Below, one piece after another: positions 14,093 through 21,120 of a stretch of DNA of 22,073 nt. The stretch is from RBG-16-66-20 sp035499575 (GTDB lineage Bacteria > Pseudomonadota > Gammaproteobacteria > Burkholderiales > SG8-39), in NCBI GenBank assembly GCA_035499575.1, contig DATJYN010000050.1, positions 1 through 22,073 on the forward strand. Reading direction: 5' to 3'. Position 1 is the first letter of the stretch. Each line of letters starts with the position of its first letter. A program made the translations under genes and the position numbers. The notes under the pieces were generated by a model. The model made no database searches and was not told where the DNA came from. It saw only the letters and a list, made by a program, of their open reading frames with translations.

Positions 14093-14533
14093 TTATCCCT
14101 TGGACATGGCGATCAGGATGCTGCAGGGGGAGTAATCGAGCAGCGAAGCACCGACCGAGCCCTTCCACCATCGTGCCGCCCAGGACGTGCTCTGGTTGTG
14201 GCCCAGCACGATCAGATCCGCGCCCACCTCCTTGGCGGTGCGGCAGATTTCATCCACCGGCTCGCCGACCGCGAGGTGGCCGGTCGCCTTGAAGCCCTTG
14301 TCGGTGAGGCCCTTGATGCCCTCGTCGAGCACCGTCTGGGTGCGTTTCTTTTCCTCTTCGAGCAGTTCCTCCGGCACGAAACCCTCGGTGAGGAACAGGC
14401 TGGGCGGCATGCTGGCGACCGCCAGCAGGTGGGTTTCGGCATCCAGGAAGCCGGCCAGCTCGGCAGCTTCGAACAGGGCCCGCTTGCCCTCCACCGAGCC
14501 GTTGTATGCGAGAAGAATCTTGCGATACTTCAT
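14093..14533 (-). CDS. Universal stress protein (UspA) family, degenerate ATP site
   Basis: This 146-residue single-domain Usp protein starts KILLAYNGSVEGKRAL and ends with the typical VGASLLDYSPCSILI. Two ATP-site features differ from ATP-binding Usps. The early Asp of the VxxDGS motif is Asn11 (AYNGS), and the G-2x-G-9x-G-S/T signature is imperfect, reading GHNQ where GxxG is expected, though KGSVG follows. It may not bind ATP (inference). The start ATG 14533 has a very strong Shine-Dalgarno sequence (GGAGGGAGG) and a perfect TATAAT 28 nt upstream, in contrast to its neighbours. It is monocistronic, closed by the terminator at 14041-14067, and divergent from paaH. Usp proteins respond to starvation and stress, but the specific role here is unknown. 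Confidence 0.9.
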   Translation of the reverse strand: MKYRKILLAYNGSVEGKRALFEAAELAGFLDAETHLLAVASMPPSLFLTEGFVPEELLEEEKKRTQTVLDEGIKGLTDKGFKATGHLAVGEPVDEICRTAKEVGADLIVLGHNQSTSWAARWWKGSVGASLLDYSPCSILIAMSKG

Positions 14534-14561
14534 GCGCGCCTCCCTCCGGTCACTCCGGCGA

Positions 14562-14567
14562 ATTATA
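14562..14567 (-). promoter_or_regulatory. Consensus TATAAT -10 box of the uspA-like gene
   Basis: A perfect TATAAT on the minus strand lies 28 nt before ATG 14533. A start site about 7 nt downstream gives a ~20-nt leader carrying the GGAGGGAGG ribosome site. No good -35 is visible at 16-18 nt. The box is 5 nt from the opposing paaH -10 box, so the two divergent promoters occupy the same ~17 bp. Confidence 0.6.
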
Positions 14568-14572
14568 TCCTC

Positions 14573-14578
14573 TAGAAT
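14573..14578 (+). promoter_or_regulatory. TAGAAT -10 box of paaH-pcaF, likely leaderless
   Basis: TAGAAT is followed by 9 nt and then ATG 14588, with no Shine-Dalgarno sequence between. This geometry fits a transcript starting at or just before the ATG. An alternative TATCCT starts 7 nt further upstream (14566-14571). Confidence 0.45.
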
Positions 14579-14587
14579 TGCGCTCCC

Positions 14588-16081
14588 ATGCTCGATATCC
14601 AGCGTCCCGATCTCGTCGCCGGCGTGGCCGGCAGCGGCACGATGGGCCGCGGCATCGTGCAGGTGCTCGCGCAATGCGGCGTGCGCACGCTGGTATTCGA
14701 CGCACAGCCCGGCGCGGCCGCGAAGGCGAAGGAGGCGATCGCCAAATCCCTCGCTGGAATAGCGCAAAAGGGCCGCATTTCCCAGGCGGATGCCGATGCG
14801 GCGCTCGCGCGCATCGAGATCGTCGATGCGCTCGCTGCGCTCAAGCCCTGCCACGTGGTGGTCGAAGCCATCGTCGAACTGCTCGCACCGAAGCAGGAGC
14901 TCTTCCAGGCGCTCGAGAAAATCGTTTCCGGCACCTGCATACTTGCTTCGAACACCTCGTCCCTCTCGGTGACCGCGATGGCCTCGGCCTGCGCGAAGCC
15001 GGGGCGCTTGGCGGGATACCATTTCTTCAATCCCGTGCCGGTGATGAAGATCGTCGAAGTGGTGGACGGCGAGCTCACCGAACCCTGGGTCGGCGACGCG
15101 CTGGTCGCACTCGCGAAGCGCTACGGCCACAAGCCGGTGCGCTGCAAGGACACGCCGGGCTTCATCGTCAACCACGCGGGGCGCGGCTACGTGCCGGAAT
15201 CCCTGCGCGCGCTGCAGGAAGGCGTGGCCGATTTCGCGACCATCGACCGGATCCTCGTGGACGCGGCGGGTTTCCGGCTGGGGCCCTTCGGCCTGCTCGA
15301 CCTGGTCGGCCTCGACATCGCGCACGGCGTCATGAAATCCATGCATGGGCAGTATTACGGCGAACCTAAGTACCAGCCCTCCTTCCTCTCCGACCCGCGC
15401 GTCGCCGCCGGATTGCTCGGAAGAAAAACCGGCCGGGGCTGGTATGCGTACGGGAAAGACGGCCTTGCCGAAAAGATTCCAGAGAAAGAAATTCCCCCCA
15501 AAAGTGCAATGCCCGTCTGGTGTGTTCCCGAATTGAAGGAATTCCTTTCGAAATTCACGAAGCTCGAAGGCAAACCGGCACCCGATTCGATCTGCTTCGT
15601 CGCGCCGCTCGGCCACGACGCCACGACGACGGCCATTCAAATGCAGTTGAAAGCGGAAAACACCGTCGCGATTGATCCTCTCTTCGGATTCGCGAAGCGC
15701 CGGACGTTGATGACGACTCCGGTCACGAAACCTGAAGTCCGCGACGCGGCGCACGCGCTGCTCGCCTCGGACGGCGTGCCGGTGTCGGTAATCCGCGATT
15801 CGGCGGGCTTCGTCGCGCAGCGCGTGGTCGCGCACATCGTCAACGTCGGCTGCGATATCGTGCAGCAGCGCATTGCCACCCCGGACGACCTGGATTCGGC
15901 GGTGATGCTGGGCCTCGGCTATCCGAAGGGGCCTCTCGGCATGGGCGATGCGGTCGGCGCGCCGAAAATCCTCGCGATCCTGGAAGCCATGCATTCGTTC
16001 TACGGCGAACCGCGCTATCGTCCCAGTCCGTGGCTGAAACGCAGGGCCAGGCTGGGAATTTCGCTGCTTACACCGGAGTAA
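14588..16081 (+). CDS. paaH: 3-hydroxyacyl-CoA dehydrogenase, PaaH-like (3-hydroxyadipyl-CoA dehydrogenase)
   Basis: This 497-residue protein matches PaaH in architecture: an N-terminal NAD-binding Rossmann domain (VAGSGTMGRG, residues 13-22), the catalytic region with ASNTSSLSVTA and YHFFNPVPVMKIVEV (likely catalytic H145), the TPGFIVNHAGRGY segment, then a second 3HCDH C-terminal copy (DSAGFVAQRVVAHIVN, SFYGEPRYRPSPWL). PaaH oxidises (3S)-3-hydroxyadipyl-CoA to 3-oxoadipyl-CoA with NAD in phenylacetate catabolism. A general 3-hydroxybutyryl-CoA activity is possible. The next gene, 4 nt downstream, is the matching 3-oxoadipyl-CoA thiolase, which supports the assignment. No Shine-Dalgarno sequence precedes ATG 14588. 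A Lys/Glu-rich linker at about 15465-15665 uses AT-richer codons than the rest. Confidence 0.88.
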   Translation: MLDIQRPDLVAGVAGSGTMGRGIVQVLAQCGVRTLVFDAQPGAAAKAKEAIAKSLAGIAQKGRISQADADAALARIEIVDALAALKPCHVVVEAIVELLAPKQELFQALEKIVSGTCILASNTSSLSVTAMASACAKPGRLAGYHFFNPVPVMKIVEVVDGELTEPWVGDALVALAKRYGHKPVRCKDTPGFIVNHAGRGYVPESLRALQEGVADFATIDRILVDAAGFRLGPFGLLDLVGLDIAHGVMKSMHGQYYGEPKYQPSFLSDPRVAAGLLGRKTGRGWYAYGKDGLAEKIPEKEIPPKSAMPVWCVPELKEFLSKFTKLEGKPAPDSICFVAPLGHDATTTAIQMQLKAENTVAIDPLFGFAKRRTLMTTPVTKPEVRDAAHALLASDGVPVSVIRDSAGFVAQRVVAHIVNVGCDIVQQRIATPDDLDSAVMLGLGYPKGPLGMGDAVGAPKILAILEAMHSFYGEPRYRPSPWLKRRARLGISLLTPE

Positions 16082-16085
16082 CACC

Positions 16086-17297
16086 ATGCTCGATGCCTAC
16101 ATCTACGACGGAATCCGTTCCCCCATCGGCCGGCACGCCGGCAAGCTCGCGCCCCTGCGCCCGGACGACCTCGCCGGCGAGATGATCGCCGAGGTGGTCA
16201 AGCGCAATGGCGTCAAGCCCGAGGACATCAGCGACGTGATCCTCGGCTGCGTCACGCAGGCGGGCGAGGACTGCCGCAACGTCGCGCGCTTCGCGACGCT
16301 GATGTCCGGGCTGCCGCCCAGCGTGCCGGGCATCACCGTGAACCGGCTTTGCGCCTCGGGCCTGCAGGCGGTTGCCGACGCCGCGCGCGCCATCACGGCG
16401 GGCGAAGGCGAGCTCTACATCGCTGGCGGCGTGGAGAGCATGTCGCGCGCGCCCTACGTGATGGGCAAGGCGGAGTCGGCCTACGGCCGCGACATGAAGC
16501 TGTACGACACCACCATCGGATCCAGATTTACGAACCCGCGTTTCAGGAAAATGTACGGCGACCATGCGATGCCGGAGACCGGCGACAATGTCGCCAAGGA
16601 ATTCGGCGTCTCGCGCGAACAGGCCGACGAGTTCGCGCTCGGTTCGCAGAAGAAATACGCAAAGGCCGAAACCGAAGGTTTTTATAAGGGTGAAATTCTG
16701 GAAGTAAAAATTCCGAATAAGAAGCGCGATGCGCCGCCCACGATCGTCGCGCAGGACGAGCATCCGCGCCGCGACGCGACCCTGGAATCGCTGGCGAAAC
16801 TCAAGCCGCTCTATGAAGGCGGCGTGGTCACGGCCGGCAACGCCTCGGGCGTCAACGATGGCGCCGCCGCCTTGATCATCGCAAGCAGGAAGTGGGGCGA
16901 AAAGAACGGCAAGAAACCCATCGCCAAGATCCTCTCCGCTGCCTCGGCGGCAGTCGAGCCGCGCATCATGGGCGTCGGCCCCGCCTACGCGATCCCGAAA
17001 GCGCTCGAGCGCGCCAAATTGTCGCTCAAGGACATGGACGTCATCGAGATCAACGAGGCCTTCGCCAGCCAGGTGCTCGGCTGCCTCGCGCTGATGAAGG
17101 TGGACTTCAAGGACCCGCGTGTGAACCCGAACGGCGGCGCGATCGCCATCGGCCACCCGCTCGGCTGCTCCGGCGCGCGCCTCGCGCTCACCGTCTCGCG
17201 CCAACTGGAGGAATCCGGCTCCAAGTACGCCGCAGTGTCGCTCTGCATCGGCGTCGGCCAGGGACTCGCCGTCATCCTGGAACGGGTCCAGGCCTGA
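16086..17297 (+). CDS. pcaF: Acetyl-CoA C-acyltransferase, 3-oxoadipyl-CoA thiolase type
   Basis: A full-length 403-residue thiolase with nucleophile C89 (NRLCASGLQ), H357 (IGHPLGCSGAR) and C387 (LCIGVGQG). The stretch GGVESMSRAPYVMGKAES followed by MKLYDTTIGSRF, and CIGVGQG near the end, are typical of the PcaF/PaaJ branch, which cleaves 3-oxoadipyl-CoA to succinyl-CoA and acetyl-CoA. It begins 4 nt after the paaH stop, so the pair would perform the last two steps of phenylacetate or dicarboxylate beta-oxidation. No ring-opening genes are in the window. Residues about 196-215 are Lys/Glu-rich and coded with unusually AT-rich codons. The gene ends 24 nt before the stop of the convergent FHA gene, with no terminator between. 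Confidence 0.9.
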   Translation: MLDAYIYDGIRSPIGRHAGKLAPLRPDDLAGEMIAEVVKRNGVKPEDISDVILGCVTQAGEDCRNVARFATLMSGLPPSVPGITVNRLCASGLQAVADAARAITAGEGELYIAGGVESMSRAPYVMGKAESAYGRDMKLYDTTIGSRFTNPRFRKMYGDHAMPETGDNVAKEFGVSREQADEFALGSQKKYAKAETEGFYKGEILEVKIPNKKRDAPPTIVAQDEHPRRDATLESLAKLKPLYEGGVVTAGNASGVNDGAAALIIASRKWGEKNGKKPIAKILSAASAAVEPRIMGVGPAYAIPKALERAKLSLKDMDVIEINEAFASQVLGCLALMKVDFKDPRVNPNGGAIAIGHPLGCSGARLALTVSRQLEESGSKYAAVSLCIGVGQGLAVILERVQA

Positions 17298-17321
17298 AGC
17301 GGCGCCCTGCTTTCCGGGTTC

Positions 17322-17786
17322 CTATTCGAGCGAAATGAAGGTATAGCGGTACGGAGATTCGTCTATGCCGACGCGGATCTCGTCCCCGTCCCGCAGCGGC
17401 GCCTTGCCGCCGGCTTCGTCGCCGCCGATGTATACGCCGCCCACCGAGGTGCCGCAGACGCTGCCACGGTCGACAACCTGAAAGCCGGCCGCCGTGTGCT
17501 CGATGCGGAAATGCTCCCTGGAGATCTGCAGCAGTTCTCCCGCATCGGCCAGATAAAGATCGTTTGTCGGCGGCAAGTCCCCGCGCCGTGGCCGCTCGAT
17601 GCGGTGAAACACGCCATCCACTATCCGGCCGCGCGATTCCCTGCCGACCTGATACGGAAAGGCGCGTATGCCCACCATCCCGTCGACCAGCAGCGCCTGC
17701 GGGACGGCGGCGGCCGCCTCGCGCGTCAGCGCCTTGAGCGCAGCTTTCGGGGTGAATTTCCCGACGATCGCCTGTTTCGATTCCAT
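17322..17786 (-). CDS. FHA-domain protein
   Basis: This 154-residue protein has an FHA phosphothreonine-binding domain: VGRE (47-50), ISREHF (88-93) and DRGSVCGTSVGG (106-117), then the strand pattern LRDGDEIRVG (131-140). The first ~40 residues (ALKALTREAAAAVPQALLVDGM) are a predicted helical part outside the domain. FHA proteins bind phosphorylated Thr on partners, usually products of Ser/Thr kinases; no kinase or phosphatase gene is in the window. ATG 17786 is 3 nt after the stop of the upstream decarboxylase gene, so the two are co-translated and the FHA protein may bind or regulate that enzyme (inference). Confidence 0.9.
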   Translation of the reverse strand: MESKQAIVGKFTPKAALKALTREAAAAVPQALLVDGMVGIRAFPYQVGRESRGRIVDGVFHRIERPRRGDLPPTNDLYLADAGELLQISREHFRIEHTAAGFQVVDRGSVCGTSVGGVYIGGDEAGGKAPLRDGDEIRVGIDESPYRYTFISLE

Positions 17787-17789
17787 GCT

Positions 17790-19223
17790 TCAGCATCCTC
17801 CGGCAAGGCTGCGCCCGTGGCTGATGACCGCGGCCAGCATCGCGTCGACATCCTGCATCGTCGTGCGGTGATTGAAAAGCGCGGCGCGGATCGCGAACCG
17901 GCCGTCGATCGCAGTGGACGACGGCGCCGCCACTCCGGACTCCTGCACGCGGATCAGGATTTCGGCGTTGACGCGGTCCGCATCCGGGCTGCGGAAGCGG
18001 AAGCACACGATGTTCAGCGCAACCGGCGCCAGCAATTCCAGTTCCGGAGTCGCTTCGATGCGCCGCGCCATCTGCTGCGCGAGGCTGCAGGTGTGCGTGA
18101 CGACCCGCCCCAGCGCTTCGGCGCCGTAGACCTTGAGCGTGAACCAGGTCTTGAGGGCGCGGAATCCGCGCGACAGGTCCGGGCCGAAATCGCAGGGCCA
18201 GGGCGAATGGGCCGCCATGCCGCGCTGGTCGCGGCGCAGGTAGATGGGATCCGCGGAAAACGTCGCCCGGTGCAATGCGCCGTCGCGCACCATCACGAAC
18301 CCGGCGTCGTAGGGCACCTGCGCCCATTTGTGGAAATCGAAGCCGATCGAATCGGCCCGCTCGATGCCCTTCAGGCGCGGAGCGAACGCGGGCGCCATCA
18401 TGGCCAGGCCGCCAAACGCCCCGTCGACGTGGAACCAGATCTTCTCCGACGCGGCAAATTCGGCAAGGCCGGCGAGATCGTCGATGGCGCCGATGTCCAC
18501 CGTGCCTGCGTTGCCGACGATGAAAAAGGGCGTGCAGCCTGCCCGCCGGTCGGCGGCGACCGCCTGTTTCAGGGCCGCAAGATCGATTTCATGCCGATGG
18601 TTGACGGGGATCTCGCGCAGCGCGTCGACGCCGATGCCGGCGATGTCGATGGCGCGGGCGATGCAGGAATGCGTGACGCTGGATGCGTAGGCGGTCAGGC
18701 GCTTGCCGCGCGCAGCCACGCCGCTGCGCCGCACTTCCACGCCCAGCGCGGCGGTGCGCGCGACCATCAGGCTGATCAGGTTTGCCATCGACGTGCCGGT
18801 GACGAAGATGCCGCTCGCCGATTCCGGGAAGCCGAACAGTTCGCGCGACCACCGCAGGATCTGCTGCTCGACGTCGATTGGAACCTGGTTGCGCCCGCCA
18901 AGATTGGCGTTCAACCCGCCGGCGAGCATCTCGGCGAGCATGCCGACCGGCGTGCCGCCGCCGTGCACCCAGCCCATGAATCCTGGATGCGCGTTGCCGA
19001 CCGCATAGGGAAGGATGTTTTTCATGAATGCGTCATGCGCCGCCGCCAGGTCGCCCGCCGCGCGCGGCAAGGCTTCGGAAAAACTCCCGCGCGCCTCCGC
19101 CGGCGCCGGCTGCCAGACGGGCCGTTGGCGCACGCGCTCGAGGTAATCGAACATGTCGTCGAGCATGCGATGCCCCTGGGCGCGAAGTTCGGGCCAGCGG
19201 TCGGGGTCGAGTGAGTTCGGCAT
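17790..19223 (-). CDS. PLP-dependent group II amino-acid decarboxylase
   Basis: The 477-residue protein belongs to the aromatic-L-amino-acid/glutamate decarboxylase family. Markers are HPGFMGWVHGGG (79-90), FVTGTSMANL (140-149), VTHSC with PLP-stacking H185, GNAGTVDIGAIDDL (237-250), HVDGAFGG with D267, and the PLP lysine K299 in DFHKWAQVPYD. The enzyme should decarboxylate an amino acid to an amine in the cytoplasm; the substrate (Trp, Phe, Tyr, Glu or Asp) is not evident. The HVDGAFGG sequence departs from the usual HVDAAYGG. ATG 19223 lacks a Shine-Dalgarno sequence, and a TATATT box is 10 nt upstream. The FHA gene follows 3 nt after the stop. The gene is divergent from gcdH, a neighbour in lysine/tryptophan breakdown that might hint at shared substrates (weak inference). 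Confidence 0.92.
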   Translation of the reverse strand: MPNSLDPDRWPELRAQGHRMLDDMFDYLERVRQRPVWQPAPAEARGSFSEALPRAAGDLAAAHDAFMKNILPYAVGNAHPGFMGWVHGGGTPVGMLAEMLAGGLNANLGGRNQVPIDVEQQILRWSRELFGFPESASGIFVTGTSMANLISLMVARTAALGVEVRRSGVAARGKRLTAYASSVTHSCIARAIDIAGIGVDALREIPVNHRHEIDLAALKQAVAADRRAGCTPFFIVGNAGTVDIGAIDDLAGLAEFAASEKIWFHVDGAFGGLAMMAPAFAPRLKGIERADSIGFDFHKWAQVPYDAGFVMVRDGALHRATFSADPIYLRRDQRGMAAHSPWPCDFGPDLSRGFRALKTWFTLKVYGAEALGRVVTHTCSLAQQMARRIEATPELELLAPVALNIVCFRFRSPDADRVNAEILIRVQESGVAAPSSTAIDGRFAIRAALFNHRTTMQDVDAMLAAVISHGRSLAGGC

Positions 19224-19233
19224 GGATCAGGCC

Positions 19234-19239
19234 AATATA
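19234..19239 (-). promoter_or_regulatory. TATATT -10 box of the decarboxylase-FHA operon, likely leaderless
   Basis: TATATT on the minus strand is followed by 10 nt and ATG 19223, with no Shine-Dalgarno sequence. No convincing -35 hexamer was seen in the GC-rich stretch upstream (19240-19261). Confidence 0.4.
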
Positions 19240-19261
19240 CACGCGGCCGCCGCCCGCCCGA

Positions 19262-19267
19262 TAGAAT
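19262..19267 (+). promoter_or_regulatory. TAGAAT -10 box of gcdH
   Basis: TAGAAT lies 25 nt before ATG 19293. It covers the in-frame ATG 19266, which therefore cannot be translated from this promoter. A start site near 19274 gives a ~19-nt leader that includes the ribosome site at 19280-19285. Confidence 0.5.
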
Positions 19268-19279
19268 GGCAGCCTCTCT

Positions 19280-19285
19280 GGAGGA
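19280..19285 (+). promoter_or_regulatory. Ribosome binding site that sets the gcdH start
   Basis: GGAGGA ends 7 nt before ATG 19293, an ideal Shine-Dalgarno spacing. The longer in-frame start at ATG 19266 has no such sequence, so the protein is taken to begin MNAPERQSGK. Confidence 0.75.
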
Positions 19286-19292
19286 CGCACCC

Positions 19293-20492
19293 ATGAACGC
19301 CCCCGAAAGACAGAGTGGCAAGACCCGGTTCGCGTGGGACGACCCGCTGCTCCTGAACGATCAGCTCTCCGAGGACGAGCGCATGGTGCGCGACGCCGCG
19401 CGTGCCTACTGCCAGGACAAGCTCGCGCCGCGCGTGCTGGATGCGTTCCGCAACGAGCATACCGACCCGGAGATTTTCCCGGAAATGGGCGCGCTCGGCC
19501 TGCTCGGGCCGACGATCCCCGAGCAGTACGGCGGACCGGGGCTCAACTATGTTTCCTACGGCCTGATCGCGCGCGAAGTGGAGCGCGTGGACTCGGGCTA
19601 CCGCTCGATGATGAGCGTGCAGTCCTCGCTCGTCATGGTGCCGATCTACGAATTCGGCAGCGAAGCGACGAGGAAGAAATACCTGCCCAAGCTCGCCAGC
19701 GGCGCCTGGATCGGCTGCTTCGGCCTCACCGAGCCCAACCACGGCTCCGACCCGGCCTCGATGGTGACGCGCGCGAAGAAGGTGAGCGGCGGCTACAGCC
19801 TGACCGGCAGCAAGATGTGGATCTCGAATTCGCCGATCGCCGACGTGTTCGTGGTCTGGGCGAAGGACGACGAAGGGGCTATCAGGGGTTTTGTTCTGGA
19901 AAAACAATTCAAAGGATTGAGCGCCCCTGCCATTCACGGCAAGGTGGGCCTGCGCGCCTCGATCACCGGCGAGATCGTCATGGACGGCGTGTTCTGCCCG
20001 GAGGAGAACGCCTTCCCCGAGGTGCGCGGCCTGAAGGGCCCGTTCACCTGCCTGAATTCCGCGCGCTACGGCATCGCCTGGGGCGCGCTCGGCGCCGCCG
20101 AGGACTGCTGGCATCGCGCGCGCCAGTACGTGCTCGACCGCAAGCAGTTTGGCCGGCCGCTCGCGGCGAACCAGCTGATCCAGAAGAAGCTCGCCGACAT
20201 GCAGACCGAGATCACGCTGGGCCTGCAGGGCTGCCTGCGCCTCGGCCGCATGAAGGACGACGGCACCGCCTCGGTGGAAATCACTTCGATACTCAAGCGC
20301 AATTCCTGCGGCAAGTCGCTCGACATCGCGCGCCTGGCGCGCGACATGATGGGCGGCAACGGCATCTCCGACGAATTCGGCGTCGCGCGCCACCTCGTCA
20401 ACCTTGAAGTGGTCAACACCTACGAAGGCACGCACGACATCCACGCCCTGATCCTGGGGCGCGCCATGACGGGAATCCAGGCGTTCAGCTAG
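19293..20492 (+). CDS. gcdH: Glutaryl-CoA dehydrogenase
   Basis: The 399-residue flavoprotein has the full GCDH pattern. ERVDSGYRSMMSVQSSLVM (97-115) includes R104, the equivalent of the arginine that binds the glutaryl carboxylate. FGLTEPNHGSDP (143-154) and the catalytic base E378 in TYEGTHDIHALILGRA (376-391) are also present. GcdH oxidises and decarboxylates glutaryl-CoA to crotonyl-CoA with FAD, passing electrons to ETF. It serves lysine, tryptophan and anaerobic-type aromatic degradation. The 5' side has a TAGAAT box and a good Shine-Dalgarno sequence; the first YqgE gene starts 2 nt after its stop. Codons at about 19870-19925 (residues 193-211) are markedly AT-richer than the rest. Confidence 0.95.
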   Translation: MNAPERQSGKTRFAWDDPLLLNDQLSEDERMVRDAARAYCQDKLAPRVLDAFRNEHTDPEIFPEMGALGLLGPTIPEQYGGPGLNYVSYGLIAREVERVDSGYRSMMSVQSSLVMVPIYEFGSEATRKKYLPKLASGAWIGCFGLTEPNHGSDPASMVTRAKKVSGGYSLTGSKMWISNSPIADVFVVWAKDDEGAIRGFVLEKQFKGLSAPAIHGKVGLRASITGEIVMDGVFCPEENAFPEVRGLKGPFTCLNSARYGIAWGALGAAEDCWHRARQYVLDRKQFGRPLAANQLIQKKLADMQTEITLGLQGCLRLGRMKDDGTASVEITSILKRNSCGKSLDIARLARDMMGGNGISDEFGVARHLVNLEVVNTYEGTHDIHALILGRAMTGIQAFS

Positions 20493-20494
20493 GC

Positions 20495-21100
20495 GTGTTT
20501 CGCAACGCGTCAGCGTTCCTGCTCTCGCATGCGTTGCTTCTCGCGCTTGCGCTGCCCGCCCTCGCGCAGCAGGAACTGCCCGCCAACGGCCTGTTCCTGA
20601 TCGCCAAGCCCACGCTGCTCGATCCGAACTTTTCGCACACCGTGGTGCTGGTGACGCAGACGGAGGACGCGAGCACGGTGGGGGTGATCATCAACCGCCC
20701 GACCACGCTGAAGCTGTCGCAATTCCTGTCCGACGAGCTGCCGACCGGCAACTACCGCGAACCGATCTTCTTCGGCGGCCCGGTGATGCTGAGCGCGATC
20801 GTTTCGGTGTTCCGCTCCGACACCGTGCCCAAGGCGCCCGCATTCCACGTGCTGAAGGACGTCTATCTGACGATGCATCCTGACAACATAGAAAGACTGC
20901 TGAAAGATCCAGGCGCGCGCTACCGCATCTATGCGGGATTCTCGGGTTGGGCGCCGAACCAGCTGGAAAGCGAATTCATGCGCGACGGTTGGTACATCCT
21001 GCCCGCCGACGACGCGACGCTGTTCCGCGAAAAGTCGGACGGTCTCTGGGAGGAACTGGTGCAACGCGCGCAGCGCGCCGGCCCCCGAGTCAGCAGGTGA
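20495..21100 (+). CDS. YqgE/AlgH (UPF0301) family protein with signal peptide, copy 1
   Basis: A 201-residue protein made of an N-terminal signal peptide (about 1-24, hydrophobic LLLALALPALA with cleavage after ALA) and a complete YqgE/AlgH domain. Domain markers are GLFLIAKPTLLDPNFSHTVVLV, VGVIINRPTTLKL, EPIFFGGPV and the C-terminal WAPNQLESEFMRDGWYILPA...LFREK...LWEEL. YqgE proteins are normally cytosolic and begin directly with the FLIAxP strand. Here the leader predicts export to the periplasm. The function of the family is unknown. The GTG start 20495 lies 2 nt after the gcdH stop with little Shine-Dalgarno sequence, so translation is probably coupled. A second copy follows immediately. 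Confidence 0.88.
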   Translation: MFRNASAFLLSHALLLALALPALAQQELPANGLFLIAKPTLLDPNFSHTVVLVTQTEDASTVGVIINRPTTLKLSQFLSDELPTGNYREPIFFGGPVMLSAIVSVFRSDTVPKAPAFHVLKDVYLTMHPDNIERLLKDPGARYRIYAGFSGWAPNQLESEFMRDGWYILPADDATLFREKSDGLWEELVQRAQRAGPRVSR

Positions 21101-21105
21101 AGCGC

Positions 21106-21111
21106 TACAAT
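21106..21111 (+). promoter_or_regulatory. TACAAT -10-like box before the second YqgE gene
   Basis: TACAAT is followed by 9 nt and ATG 21121, the same geometry as other Shine-Dalgarno-less starts here. It lies 5 nt after the first YqgE stop, so it would be an internal promoter; no -35 was recognised. Confidence 0.35.
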
Positions 21112-21120
21112 GGTCCGGGC

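Noticed and set aside
11600..14575. A 991-codon open frame on the plus strand opposite the CoxL-like, protease and uspA genes.
   Set aside because: It spans several well-identified minus-strand genes. Its translation is His/Arg/Asp-rich with no recognisable motif, typical of antisense frames in GC-rich DNA.
14093..16087. A 664-codon minus-strand frame extending the uspA-like gene upstream.
   Set aside because: Residues before MKYRKILL lie antisense to paaH and resemble nothing. The strong Shine-Dalgarno sequence and TATAAT box fix the start at 14533.
17496..19214. A 572-codon plus-strand frame opposite the decarboxylase.
   Set aside because: It is a shadow of a gene with intact PLP-binding motifs, and no ribosome site or family motif was seen in it.
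19266..19292. Longer gcdH start at ATG 19266.
   Set aside because: It has no Shine-Dalgarno sequence and lies within the TAGAAT box, whereas ATG 19293 has GGAGGA at ideal distance.
19227..20444. A 405-codon minus-strand frame opposite gcdH.
   Set aside because: Antisense shadow of a gene whose catalytic and substrate-binding residues are all intact.
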